Shown one piece after another: positions 12,008 through 22,500 of a DNA stretch of 64,000 nt (the first letter of the stretch is position 1; the number at the start of each line of letters is the position of its first letter). The stretch spans positions 44,109,654 through 44,173,653 of the forward strand of contig CM060197.1 in assembly GCA_030549335.1 (NCBI GenBank), given 5' to 3'. Made by a program: the position numbers and the translations under genes. A model generated the notes under the pieces. It saw nothing but the letters and a program-made list of their open reading frames with translations, had not been told where the DNA came from and made no database searches. Source of the DNA: Pontederia crassipes (lineage: Eukaryota; Streptophyta; Magnoliopsida; Commelinales; Pontederiaceae).

Positions 12008-12103
12008 GCAGTTGTTATCGCCACGACCACCAAAGTTTCGGCGGTCAAAACTGTCGCAAAAAATTTTTATAATATAAAAAGAATTAGTCGGCCGGCAGCC
12101 AGA

Positions 12104-12250
12104 TTGGGCCGTCAGGCAGCCAATCCGAAGGCCAGCGACCAGCGACCAGATTCGGCCATCAGGCGGCCAATCCGAAGGCCAGCGGCCAGCGGCCAGATTC
12201 GGCCATCAGGCGGCCAGTCAGAAGGCCAGCGGCCGGCCGAGACCGCCTGG
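12104..12250. repeat. GC-rich tandem repeat, about 50-bp unit, inside CACTA element
   Basis: Three units based on gattcggccatcaggcggcc, aatccgaaggccagc and short ggccagc doublings. Right of it follow GA-rich runs (12250-12420) and TA microsatellites (12430-12450 and 12477-12536). The open frame 12104-12565 is an artefact of this composition. Confidence 0.85.
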
Positions 12251-12479
12251 CTAGAGAGAGAGAGAGAAGGGGAGAGGGACGCCGGCGGGATGGGTCATTG
12301 GCGGTCGACGCTTGACGCCCGGTCGGGAGGCTCGCTGGCAAGGAGAGGGAGAGCGAGAGAGGGAGAGAGAGAGAGGAGAGGGGGAAGAAATAAAGAAATA
12401 GTGGGGGAGAGAGAGAGGAGAGGGGTATATATAGATATATATATATATATAGTGGGGGAGAGAGAGAGGAGAGGGGGTA

Positions 12480-12529
<50 letters not shown>

Positions 12530-14040
12530 ATATATAGGTGGAAAGATAAGAAAGCGGAAAAATAAAAAAAATGAGATAATAAAATTTTAATTACCGACGG
12601 CTCCGACCGTCGGAAAAATAAATATTAATTATTTTTAAAGTTACCGACGGTTGTGATCATAAAAAATAATTTAATTATAAAAATAAAATACTATATTTAG
12701 TTATATACAATTTTTTAATCGACAGTTTGAACTGTCGCTAATTATTACCGATGGTCGAAATCGTCGAAAATTACGACGGTTTGGACTGTCGCTAATTGTA
12801 TATATATAATACTTCTCATATTATATTATTATACATTTACCGACGGTTACGACCGTCGAAAATTGCGACGGATGAATATCCATCGGAAATATCGACATTC
12901 CTAATCGTCGAAAAATAAAATAATAATATAATATATTACATAATTTATTATTTTTATTTTCGACGGTTGTAATCATCAGAAAATCCATCGAAAATTACGA
13001 CGGATGGATATCCGTCGGAAATATCGACGTTCCTAATCGTCAAAAAATAAAATAATAATATAACAAATTATATAATTTATTATTTTTATTTTCAACGATT
13101 GTGACCGTCAGAAAATCCGTCAAAAATTGCGACGGATGGATATCCGTCGGAAATATCGACATTCCTAATCATCGAAAAATAAAATAATAATATAACAAAT
13201 TATATAATTTATTATTTTCATTTTTGAAGGTTGTAACCATCGTCGGAAAATGGCAATTTTCTTGTAGTGTGCCTACCATATTCTAGGTGATTTCTGGGGT
13301 ATTTTAGTCATGTTTGTAAATCTAATGAGACACACTATAAAAGGGAATTTGGGGGGTTCCAAGTGATATTTTGGGGGAGGCCTAGACGACTAGGACGGAT
13401 CTGGAACTTTTTTCAGCAATTGTGTATTTCTCCTAAACCTAATCTCATTTTCTTTTAATGCAATCTCATGTTTTGATGATGATTTCATCTATTATGAGTA
13501 GCTAAATCTTCGCTTATAGGGTTTGGTTAAAGGGGTGACTTTTATAAACACTTAGACGCTTTTTTTTATTCATGCATTCATGATATGTTTGTATTAGATT
13601 GACCATCTAATTAAGCAGCTTAAGGTCTTTTTTGTTATGAAAGTATTTTATTAAGATTAGTTAAAATGAATTACAAGAAATGTATTATTTTTTAGAAATA
13701 GGGATAATGGAGATGCATGAAGTTAAAGATGGAGTAAAGCATTTATGATTTAATCATTTTCCAAAATCCCTATGCTCAACACCCTAAGTGGATTCAAAAT
13801 CCTGGAATTTTTATCTTGATTTCTATTCATAAATAATTATTGTTCTTTCTTTCATCATTTTTCATTCTTATATTTTTCCTTTAGTTTTATTTAGTGTTCA
13901 TCCCTCACATAATCATCTAGATAGCAATTAAGATCATACTTGAACTATTCCTTTTGAGACGATATTTTTATACTATGAATACTTGCGAGAGATTTATGCC
14001 TAAGTTTTCTTATTAATAAAGTCAGGAATTGACAGCACCA

Positions 14041-15137
14041 AACCTGACCTGAGCCACCTGACGCGGCCCAGTTCAAAAAAAAGTTGTACAAAAATCAAAT
14101 CGAAGAACACGATCCACATTTTCAAGACATGATTCAAGTTCTATCCAAACATGGCCCGACTTTTTAGTACCATGTGTGAATTGTATTCAAAATTTTGGTT
14201 TTAATATAATTTAAATTTTTTATTGTAAAATGATGTTTTTACTTGTATAATAATTATGTTAAATTATGAAATATAAGGATGGTAATAACATTAAAAGTTG
14301 TAAAATAAAGATATCATGTGCATTGATTATAAAAGAAGTGAATGGTTAAAAGGTAACCTCGCGAAAATAGTTAATAGTGAACATATAGCCCCACATATGT
14401 TGTACTCTAATATGTGTACCAACTTTTGATTTTGATCCACTTTGATGCCATGATATGCTTATAATAAAAAAACTCGAGCTCGTCTAAGATAACATATAAA
14501 AAGTTTTATGGTCTTGTTAAAATAAAAATATATATAGTGCAACACAATAAAGAAAAAGAAAAATAATGAATAAAATAGAATGAAAGAAAAAAAATTAATG
14601 TATAAAAAGAATGGAAAAAAGGAAGAATACAATAGAATTGTTATTATTGTTCGATCATGCTTAAAGCTTATCTATTTTGATTAAATTTTCTTATCCATCT
14701 ATATTATAGTTTCATTAATCATGGACAAGGTCTTGAGCATCACTTTTTTAGATAGGATCGTAAAAGGCTTCGAGGATCAAGTATGTAGGATCGGATCGGG
14801 AATTGTAAGATTTTAATCCATGAATAAAAAAATATTTTTAATATAAAATAGATAAAATAATATATTTATTCATAAATATTATGTTTATATATAAGTTAAT
14901 TAAACATTGGCCATTAATATATTCATAATTTCAAATCTAATATATTTTTTAATGTTATGTGAAACACAATATGATATATTCTTAAAAATAGTAAAATAAT
15001 AATATTTAATATTTAATTAAAATGTGATATAATTCTTGAAATAATAATTTGTACTTATTTCGGTTAAACGTAGCTCTAGAGAGAAGCTTACTGATCTCCT
15101 CGAGGCCAATTAAACGGCACCTCTCTACTTTTTCCTT
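14041..15137. other. AT-rich intergenic DNA upstream of HMA gene 1
   Basis: No gene seen. Long A/T-rich runs (14160-15060) without recognisable repeat ends. Confidence 0.6.
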
Positions 15138-15297
15138 CTTAAATAATTTTCCAATAAAAAAATTGCAGGACCCACCAACCCTCAACTATTCCCGGTCCAA
15201 ATAATCCCCTCTCCGAGTATTCTTCTTTGACCACCACATCTCTTCTGATCTCCATCTTGTTCTTCCCTGCTGCTGCTGCTGCTGCTGCTGAAGAAGG

Positions 15298-17058
15298 ATG
15301 GTCAAGGTGAGGTGCAAACGAACTTCTTAACTTGTGATTTCTTAACGTGGGCACGATGGTTTCCCTTTGCATTGTCGTTTAATCGAATAGTATTTGAAGT
15401 AAAAACTCTTGATACAATTAATTAATTCTTCCTAATTTCTTCCTTTAGTTAACCATCGATCATGATCCAGGTGATATTGAGACTGGATTTGCCTCAAGAC
15501 GGAGACCACAGACCGGCCTTGAAGGCTGCCTTGGACGTAAAAGGTACTTCCGCCTGAGTCAAAGTTCGCACCATAATTTTCATGTTAATTTTTTTCCCCC
15601 AAAATGAAAAAACTTTATCGATTTTCTTGCGCATGAAAATTTGTAGATGATGACTATTTTTTTTGAAATATACATATACATCTTCTATAAGTTAACAAGA
15701 ATAGCTTTAATACCATAAATCGTAATTTTAGATGTATGTCCGGAAGACATTCGAAATGTAAACATAATGTTTTGTGCAATATTCTGTTGGTGTTGCAGTT
15801 CTATTTTATGAACCACGTCATTTTATGGCTCTCCTAAGGTGGTAATTATATACTTAAAAACCATATATTTTTTTTATTTTATGAAAAGTTAACTTTAATT
15901 GCCTCGGTAATTCTTTCTTATGCTTATAAATTCTGTTCTTCCCCTATCTATTCCAAGCAGCCTCTATTTTCCATAAGAATTGCTAATTTTGTTTGCCAGT
16001 AACTTCATGTGTAATCGCTGAAATAATATAACAACAACAAAGCCTTATCCCACTAGGTGGAACAATAATAGGATTATTTTCATAAATTTAATTTTCACGT
16101 CTAATCTCAAACTATCAACCTATTTTTTTATCCTTAAACTATCACGACTTTTTTACTTTAATTCTGTTACATTTTTTGATATATTTACTTCTTTCATTTA
16201 TAAAAAGATTAAATTATCCCATATCACATAGTACATCAAATAATAAATATAAAAAATAAAAAAAGAAAAAATTTCAACTACCTGCAGTCAAATATTAATA
16301 CTTCATTTCTTCACTGGTAGTTGAACATTTTTTTATTTATTATTTGATGTATTATATACTAAAGGATAATTTAATCATCTTTTCATAACAACAACAACAA
16401 AGCCTTATCCCACTAGGTGGGGTCGGCTACATGGATCATACGACGTCATTCCGCTCTATTAGTAACAAAACATTTCGGTATATTATTCACCAATAAATCT
16501 TGCTCTATTAGTTCGCCAATAAATCTTTTCATAAATAGAAAAAAAAAGTAAATGTAACAACAAATGTAATAAAAGTGGATGGAATGATTAAAGTGAAAAA
16601 GTCACTATAGTTTAGGGATAAAAAAATAAGTTCGTATTTTGATGGTAAATGCGAAAAAATTGCGACAGTCTAGGGGAGGATTATGAAAAGAAAGAAAATA
16701 TCTAAAGTTTAAACTCCTACACCAATAAATTGAAAATCTCTCAGTTCTAAAATAAATGAAAATTAAATGTTGACTTCAATTATAAAGCTAAAAAGTAGAG
16801 AGATAAACTAGATACTCTAGTCAATGCTAACATTTCAGTGAAATCTCAACATTTTCTTTTTTGTTTTCTTCGTGTCAAAAAACAACTACAGGAATCAAAG
16901 AGATTTCGGTGAATGCGAACAAGATGATGACAGTAATTGGAACAATGGATCCTGCAGAGGTTGCGATGGCAGTGAGAAAAGAAGCTTGCGACATTCACAT
17001 CATTTCAGTTGGCCCAAACGAGGAGCCGCTGAAAAAATCAGGACGATACAGGTTTTGA
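15298..17058 (+). CDS. Small heavy-metal-associated (HMA)-like protein, 82 aa, three exons
   Basis: Exons are 15298-15306, 15471-15543 and 16892-17058, with GT-AG introns of 164 and 1348 bp. The joined frame is 249 nt including the stop. The protein starts MVKVILRLDLP and has the beta-alpha-beta-beta-alpha-beta pattern of one HMA domain (residues about 1-68): V3-L10 strand, K21-V26 helix end, I29-V34 and M40-G44 strands, D47-K57 helix, I62-V67 strand. It lacks the metal-binding MxCxxC loop: residues 11-17 read PQDGDHR and the only cysteine is C60. It also lacks the C-terminal CaaX isoprenylation box of HIPP proteins. Plant proteins of this type are numerous and some are targets of fungal effectors, so a metal-carrier role is unlikely here. 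Exon 1 codes only three residues, a layout shared by the paralogue at 26.1 kb, which supports the model. Intron 2 carries a MITE. Confidence 0.8.
16062..16698. mobile_element. Long-TIR MITE (Mutator-like) in intron 2 of HMA gene 1
   Basis: The left arm (about 16062-16270) and right arm (about 16310-16698) are imperfect inverted copies. tatttttttatccttaaact (left, about 16120) pairs with agtttagggataaaaaaata (right, about 16610), and catcaaataataaat pairs with atttattatttgatgta nearer the centre. The phrase about a non-coding aactatcacgactttttcac word also occurs at 37710-37740, so this family has more members. The right arm is interrupted by a 134-bp insert (16389-16522). Exact ends and target duplication are unclear. 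Intron 2 of the paralogue is about 611 bp shorter, consistent with absence of this element there. Confidence 0.6.
16389..16522 (+). mobile_element. Short retroposon (SINE-like 3' fragment) with 12-bp target duplication
   Basis: The insert begins with caacaacaacaaagcc and continues cttatcccactaggtggggt cggctacatggatc, a widespread plant dispersed-repeat phrase. It is flanked by direct repeats atcttttcataa at 16377-16388 and 16523-16534, as left by target-primed retroposition. Inside, gctctatta...ccaataaatct is repeated in tandem (about 16453 and 16502). A second, shorter copy of the same head lies at 16030-16060 beside the left MITE arm. I cannot see A and B boxes, so the SINE label is tentative. 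Confidence 0.5.
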
Positions 17059-20000
17059 ACAAACCGCTGAGATCATATTGATTGGGGTTGATAATTGATT
17101 TCGTGATAATTGATAATTGATTGGGGTTATAGTAATTATTTTGAAATTTCCATTGATGAGTGTTAAAAGCTAGACGCACGTTATAGTTATAGTTATGAGC
17201 AAGAATCATAAAAGCACCAATAGTTCCGGAGCTAGTTGGTAACCTTTGAGCAAAATTTGAGAATGATTTTTTAAAACTGAGGTAATAATATAATAACCGG
17301 ATCAAATTATAAAAAAAAAAAGGAAAGAGAAATAATGTCTAATAAAGTTGGGAGTTTTAGTTACAGTTGTAACAATCCAATCTTTAGAATAAGGACTTAT
17401 TGATCTTTTGGATCAGAAATTTTTATGTCTTCCCTATATAAAGCCCTAATCTCCTATTTTAATAACTTTTTTCTCCGTCTAAATCTAACGGTCAAGGTTT
17501 GAGGAAGAAGAAAGAGAAGAACGAGGAAGCAAAGAAGGAGGAAGGAAGAGGAAGAGAGAAGAACTATATATATAAAGGGGATCTAAAATCTCTCTCATTT
17601 CTTAATGATTTTTCATGTGATGAATTGAGAAGTTGAGGACATCTTATCATCATATTGGAATGTGATTGAGGATTGCATGAACCTAGTGAGATCTATATGT
17701 TGATGATATATTATTTTATTATGTTTATGACTTAAATATAAAGTTTTGTACTATTTTAGGAAAAATCCTAAAATATGTATGTCTATGATTCATATTGTTC
17801 AAAACTAGATTATAAACATGTATTTATGCCTTGGATGAGCTTTCATGATGTATATGTTTTCCCCATACTTTTCACTAAAAAACTTGAAATTTTGGGATAG
17901 CAATCGGGTTGCCTAAACGTTGGCACAACCATGCTAGGTCAAGGAATGATCATGACTAAACTAAAATTAGACGCCAAAAAATGACTCTTTCACGCTCATG
18001 ACCAAACTATACACAATTGAGATCAGCCTAGTCATGACTGTGACGGAGTGGGCAAAGTAAGGGGGATTGAAGTTCAGCTTGCTCTTTTTAAAATCTATGT
18101 TCAAGTATATATATTATGTATGGATAAATATTGATTGTATATCACACCTAAATACATGAAATGCATGTACAATTGTAATTAAGTTAAAACTTTAAAATTA
18201 AGCGACGCAATACTTATTGTTGATTCCAAAACATAGTGCACTCGATTGAAGCATATTATTATTTGTCGCCCTTCAACTGAAATAAATATTTTTTACACCT
18301 TGTACGTATGTATCTTCTTCAAAAATAATTGTTCTCATACTAGCAATGTTATGTATATTCCTAGTTGCTCTTCTTTAAGAGGAGCATTATCTTAAAGGCT
18401 TAGCTAGTTTACTGTGAAGGCAATGTCTTAATTCTTCAACTACTATAAGATCAAAGATGTTACTATTATTGAATTAAATAATGATGCCTACGTAAGTGGA
18501 ATCAAAAGAATTATAAAGCAACTCTGAGAGGCAATGTTATGATAAGTGCAAGCCACTTAATTATCTATTTATGGAATTGAATGATAATATATGTTCCATA
18601 CTATGAGTATGATGACGATAATTTACATGTAATGTCATGCTATTCGTAATGATGCAAGATGAAGGTTATACTATGATTGACACATAAATCATATGTTAAG
18701 TACATGATATATATGAATTTCTTTTTTTTGAATTATGAAATTGAGTACACAAGTCATGTAGTAGTTTGTTTATGATCTTTACATACTCTAAGTAGAAGAC
18801 TCTACAATCTAAACCTGTTGCACATGGCATAAAGATGAAAGAAAGTCATGATATAGTAATTGAGTCTATTAGACTAGTTATTCTAAAGATGCTTTATGAA
18901 TTATGAATATTATCTTATACATTATGTTTAAAAATGCTTTTTATAAAGTCTTTCACTAAAAAAGAAAAAAATATTTCATTATTTAAAGTCTTCCGTTGTA
19001 TTGGTAAAATGATTCTGTTATAGCGAATATGCTAACATAGTCAAGAATTTCCTTAATTGTCCCAGCTTTTAGGTTGAATTTTTTGAGTGTTACAAAGTTA
19101 TGATACGGAGTTTGATTAACGTGAAAGAACTCCTCACCTTCTCTATGTGTGGTCTTCTTTCTTTCTTCTCTCAATGTGCATGTGAACTCAACCAACATCA
19201 ACAGCCATTACGGGACGAAGGATGTGTGCTTGTGACAAGGGACAAGGCTCATATCATGGTGAAAGTTAGAATATGCAAGTTGGAAATCAAAACCCAAGGC
19301 ATGTAAGATTTTATATTTGCTTTTGGATGTCATTTTATAATAATTAGTCCATATGCAAAGTCTACTTGTAGTCCTAAATGTGTCATATGATCCTAGATAA
19401 TCCATTTAAGTTTTCATGATGATGGCACATCATTCTAGATGGTTAAATGGAGACCAAAATCTAGGACAATCAACACTAGAGTTAAAATTTTCAACCTATT
19501 CCGGATTGATTTTGGAAAAGACAGTTTTTTGACCCCATGAGACCCGAGCTGCGCCACATGAGGATCAGTCCCAATTCGGTAGAAAATGGTGCCCTAGGTT
19601 TGTCACTTGCATTTGATTATTTGGTCATTTGTCCGTCTGATTATTTGATGTTTGTTTCTCGTGAAACTAATAATTGTGCATAATTATCCTAATAATTATG
19701 ATAAGCACAATTATCCTCTAATATATAATTCCATCACTACAACAAATAGGAAAAAAAAGGAAACTATATTATAGTATTAATGGTGGAAGAATAGGAAGAG
19801 GAGAAAAATAAGGGATTAGATTTTATAGAATGGATGTAAAAAAGGATATTAGTAATATGGAAATTAAATTTGAATTTGAAAATAAAAAGTAAGAAGGTAA
19901 ATAATAAAGTGAAATTTAAATAAGAGAGAATTATCATGAACTTAAATAAGATGATAAAATTTAAATCCTTATAAATAGTTTATATTAAAAATTAAAACAT

Positions 20001-20840
20001 ATGTAATATAATAAATTTTATAAGATGAAGAAAATTTTGAAATATAATAAAACGTGGGAAGATGGTAATAAAGAAACATTTAAATAAAAATATTTATTCA
20101 AAAAATATTAAATAATAAAATAAAATTATAATATTTTAAAAATATAAATAAGCTATTACTATTTGATTAATTTAAATGGATGATTATTATGCATTTTCAC
20201 TTTATTATTACTACTTTTTATACTTTAATTTATAATATATTTTCTTCAGTAATAAAAATATTATTATTTTAATAAAAATCTAGTTCAATCTAATCCAAAC
20301 ATGACTTGGTCAACCACTGATCCAATTTTAAAAGTATTGAGTTTGTCTCTCGCCCTTGCTCTCCCTTGCATGATGCCGCACTAGGAGGAGAGCGGGGATG
20401 CATTACCAGAGCAGCAAGAGAGAGAGTAAAGAAAGGAGAAGTGTGCAAGATCATTTCACACTAACAAGAAGGTGTGTAGGAACGTTGGATCAATACACAC
20501 TAGTTAATCTAATTTTATATATAAACATTAAGAATAAGTAAATTTTAAGAATGAAGCTTTGAAATTAGATTTTCTTTTAGATTTATTAGCAGTCAATTAA
20601 TTCGAAGTGAGAGGAATGGTATACCCTACCTAGACTGATGACTTCAGGAATCGATAGGGATACATATATTTGTTATGTCAAGACTCAACTTACTACTAAT
20701 TAAACAGCCAACCATTGTTGGTAGATAATCTATGCTCGGTCACTTTATCTAAGTTGCACTCAAAATAATTTATGTAAAGTCGCTTTATAACTCTATTCAA
20801 ATATATTTTTAAGATTAATGGTTGTCCTCCTACTTAAGTC
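17059..20840. other. Intergenic DNA with possible LTR remnant
   Basis: No gene seen. At 17430-18100 there is a tatataaagcccta segment followed by GA-rich leader-like text (17495-17570) and a phrase around 17900-18050 (acgttggcacaaccatgcta, catgactaaact, gtgacggagtgggcaaag) that resembles degraded LTR text, but no partner copy or end was found. 19780-20280 is extremely AT-rich. The short frames at 18983-19405 are not supported. Confidence 0.4.
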
Positions 20841-20989
20841 GGGGTGGGGGGAGAAAGTCCACCCAACTCCAACAATCATTGGATCCAGGATGGAGCGCTA
20901 GATGGAAGGGGCACGATTGAAATGAGATCCATGGCCGTTCAAGTGCGCAATTTGGTGCTCTGATTCGCCATCGCCCAAAAAAAAGGTGA

Positions 20990-21300
20990 GATGGACGTCC
21001 GCCTCTGCCTCGATCTCATGGGACGTCTGCCTTGCACAACACTGCTTCAGCTTGCTACCGAGATCTGTCGAGCAAGACGCCGCCACTTGCGTGGCTCACC
21101 GCCGAGCACCATTGCAGCCTTGCCGTCGAACACGACGCTGTCGCTTGCGTGGGTCACCGTCGCGATCTACGTGACCACCGAAAATGCCATCACCTCGTGT
21201 GTTACCACCGATATCTCCCTTGTTGCCAAGCATGATGCCACCTCTTGCGTGGGACATCCGCCTCGTGTGTCTTCGTCGAGCACATCTCGTGTGTCACCGA
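20990..21300. repeat. GC-rich degenerate repeat block
   Basis: The word gaYgcYgcYacttgcgtggSwcaycgcc recurs at about 21078, 21130 and 21233, with related ctcgtgtgt(c/t)acc words between. GC content jumps well above the AT-rich surroundings and drops sharply at 21303, where an LTR end begins. Open frames here (for example 20991-21356) run into the LTR and look fortuitous. Origin unknown. Confidence 0.55.
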
Positions 21301-21302
21301 CT

Positions 21303-22500
21303 GATGCGTACTTAGAAACATTGGCAAGCGTACTAATCGTTCAAGTAATAAAATGATGAGTATAAGTATCGTTTCCATGATAACAAGAAATAATTAATAA
21401 CTTCTCTTACTTATAAACCAAGAAAGGATAATAACTTTGTGTTTTATGCAAATAATAAGGATAAATAATATAAATATAGAGCTATGATCAATGGGGTTTA
21501 AAAGTATAGAATTGATAAATAGGATTTCTCTTGATTAATACCACTACTCATGTATAATTTTTTAGATAAAATATGATGAATTAATAAAGTAAAATTCTCA
21601 AATTTACTTAACCAATATTGCAGGCTTTAAGTCCTATTTTGAAATCAACAAAGAAGATTAATCCTTCCGACTTTTAATCTAATTTATTAAATATTAAAAT
21701 GTATTCAATTGAAATATAAAATTAAAGACTTTTTCAAGCCACCTTAACAACAACGCAATTGAGTCTCTTGCGATTTCTCCAAAAGTGGCATGCAAGAGAA
21801 AGATCCAAAAAAATTCTAGAGAATCTCTAAACTTCTTTTCAGATAATAAAAAAATTCAAAGGAACAAATCTCAGGCATAAAAAAATGAAAAAAAAATCAT
21901 CAAACATATTATTGATTCATCAACTAAATATATGAAAAACTTCACAGAGCATGATTCAATCAAGAAAATCCTAAAGAACTACATAAAATTAAAGTACATC
22001 AATCCAAATTATGCTTTAGGAAAAGAATAAAGAACAAGAGAAACTACTCTTGACTTTGCCATCCTTTCTTAAGTTTCCAGCAAAACTTTATTGTAGCCTC
22101 TGCCTTCACCAAGCCTTCAACATTTGAATTCTACTCTCCAAAGATGTTTTTCCAATTGATTTAGGGTCTCCTTAAATAGTTTTCCTTATAAATTGGCTCA
22201 ACAACTCGAAATCTTATAAAAAAACATGGATAAAAATGTCCTAATATACCGCTGTCATGGCTGTGACATTCAAGTTGCACAGCTACGACAAAACTTGGTT
22301 TTCGTCATAGAGAAGCAAGACTGTGATTCTTCGTCGCACGACCGTGACAGAACATGCTGCTTGTCATCCTTCTTGGCATGGTCATGAAGGTTGACAATAT
22401 GGTCGTGACAGTGAGCTTCCAAAAGGCTTACATACGTCATGGGCATGAATAAGTAGGGCACGACCGTGACAATGCTCGGAGTCATTTTTCTTGGTTTTTT
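21303..22500 (-). mobile_element. Athila/Tat-style LTR on minus strand (relative of family R1)
   Basis: On the minus strand the block ends ...ttattacttgaacgattagtacgcttgcc...cgcatca. This is the same final phrase as the R1 LTRs at 5433 and 63049, including the CGCATCA end (plus strand tgatgcg at 21303). Further in (22250-22480) it carries its own near-palindromic words: cacgaccgtgac, gtcatggctgtgac, ggtcgtgac. The distal boundary is not clear and no internal genes are attached. The left neighbour is a GC-rich block with no primer-binding site. Confidence 0.5.

Larger units (their letters stand above)
11763..13269. mobile_element. Complete non-autonomous CACTA transposon, 1507 bp
   Basis: It begins CACTACAAGAAAtat and ends attttCTTGTAGTG, exact 12-bp inverted ends. 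It is flanked by a 3-bp target duplication tgc (11760-11762 and 13270-13272), the size expected for CACTA elements. Subterminal zones (11790-12060 and 12590-13250) are rich in cgacggt/accgtcg words, typical TNPA-like binding arrays. There is no transposase. The centre instead carries a GC-rich tandem repeat, GA-rich runs and a long TA run. Confidence 0.92.
11417..14040 (+). mobile_element. Possible third Athila/Tat-style LTR, split by a CACTA element
   Basis: Outside the CACTA element (11763-13269), the left part (11490-11755) is full of ccatagc/ctacggt words (ctatggttt, aaccgtagc, acatagttctacgg, ctacggtcagaccatagc). The right part (13273-14040) has the layout of the R1 LTRs: ataaaaggg, then a ctcattttctttt stretch, then a gggtttggttaaaggggtg stretch, then a final cttttgagacg...acttgcgaga segment. 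Sequence identity to R1 is low, so this is an inference from architecture. The ORF at 11451-11639 is not a gene. Confidence 0.3.

Noticed and set aside
12104..12565. 153-codon open frame
   Set aside because: It runs through a GC-rich tandem repeat, GA runs and TA microsatellites inside a CACTA element; the protein is low-complexity.
20898..21356. Several 60-120-codon frames in the GC-rich block
   Set aside because: Overlapping frames on both strands arise from GC-rich repeat words, and the longest runs into an LTR end.
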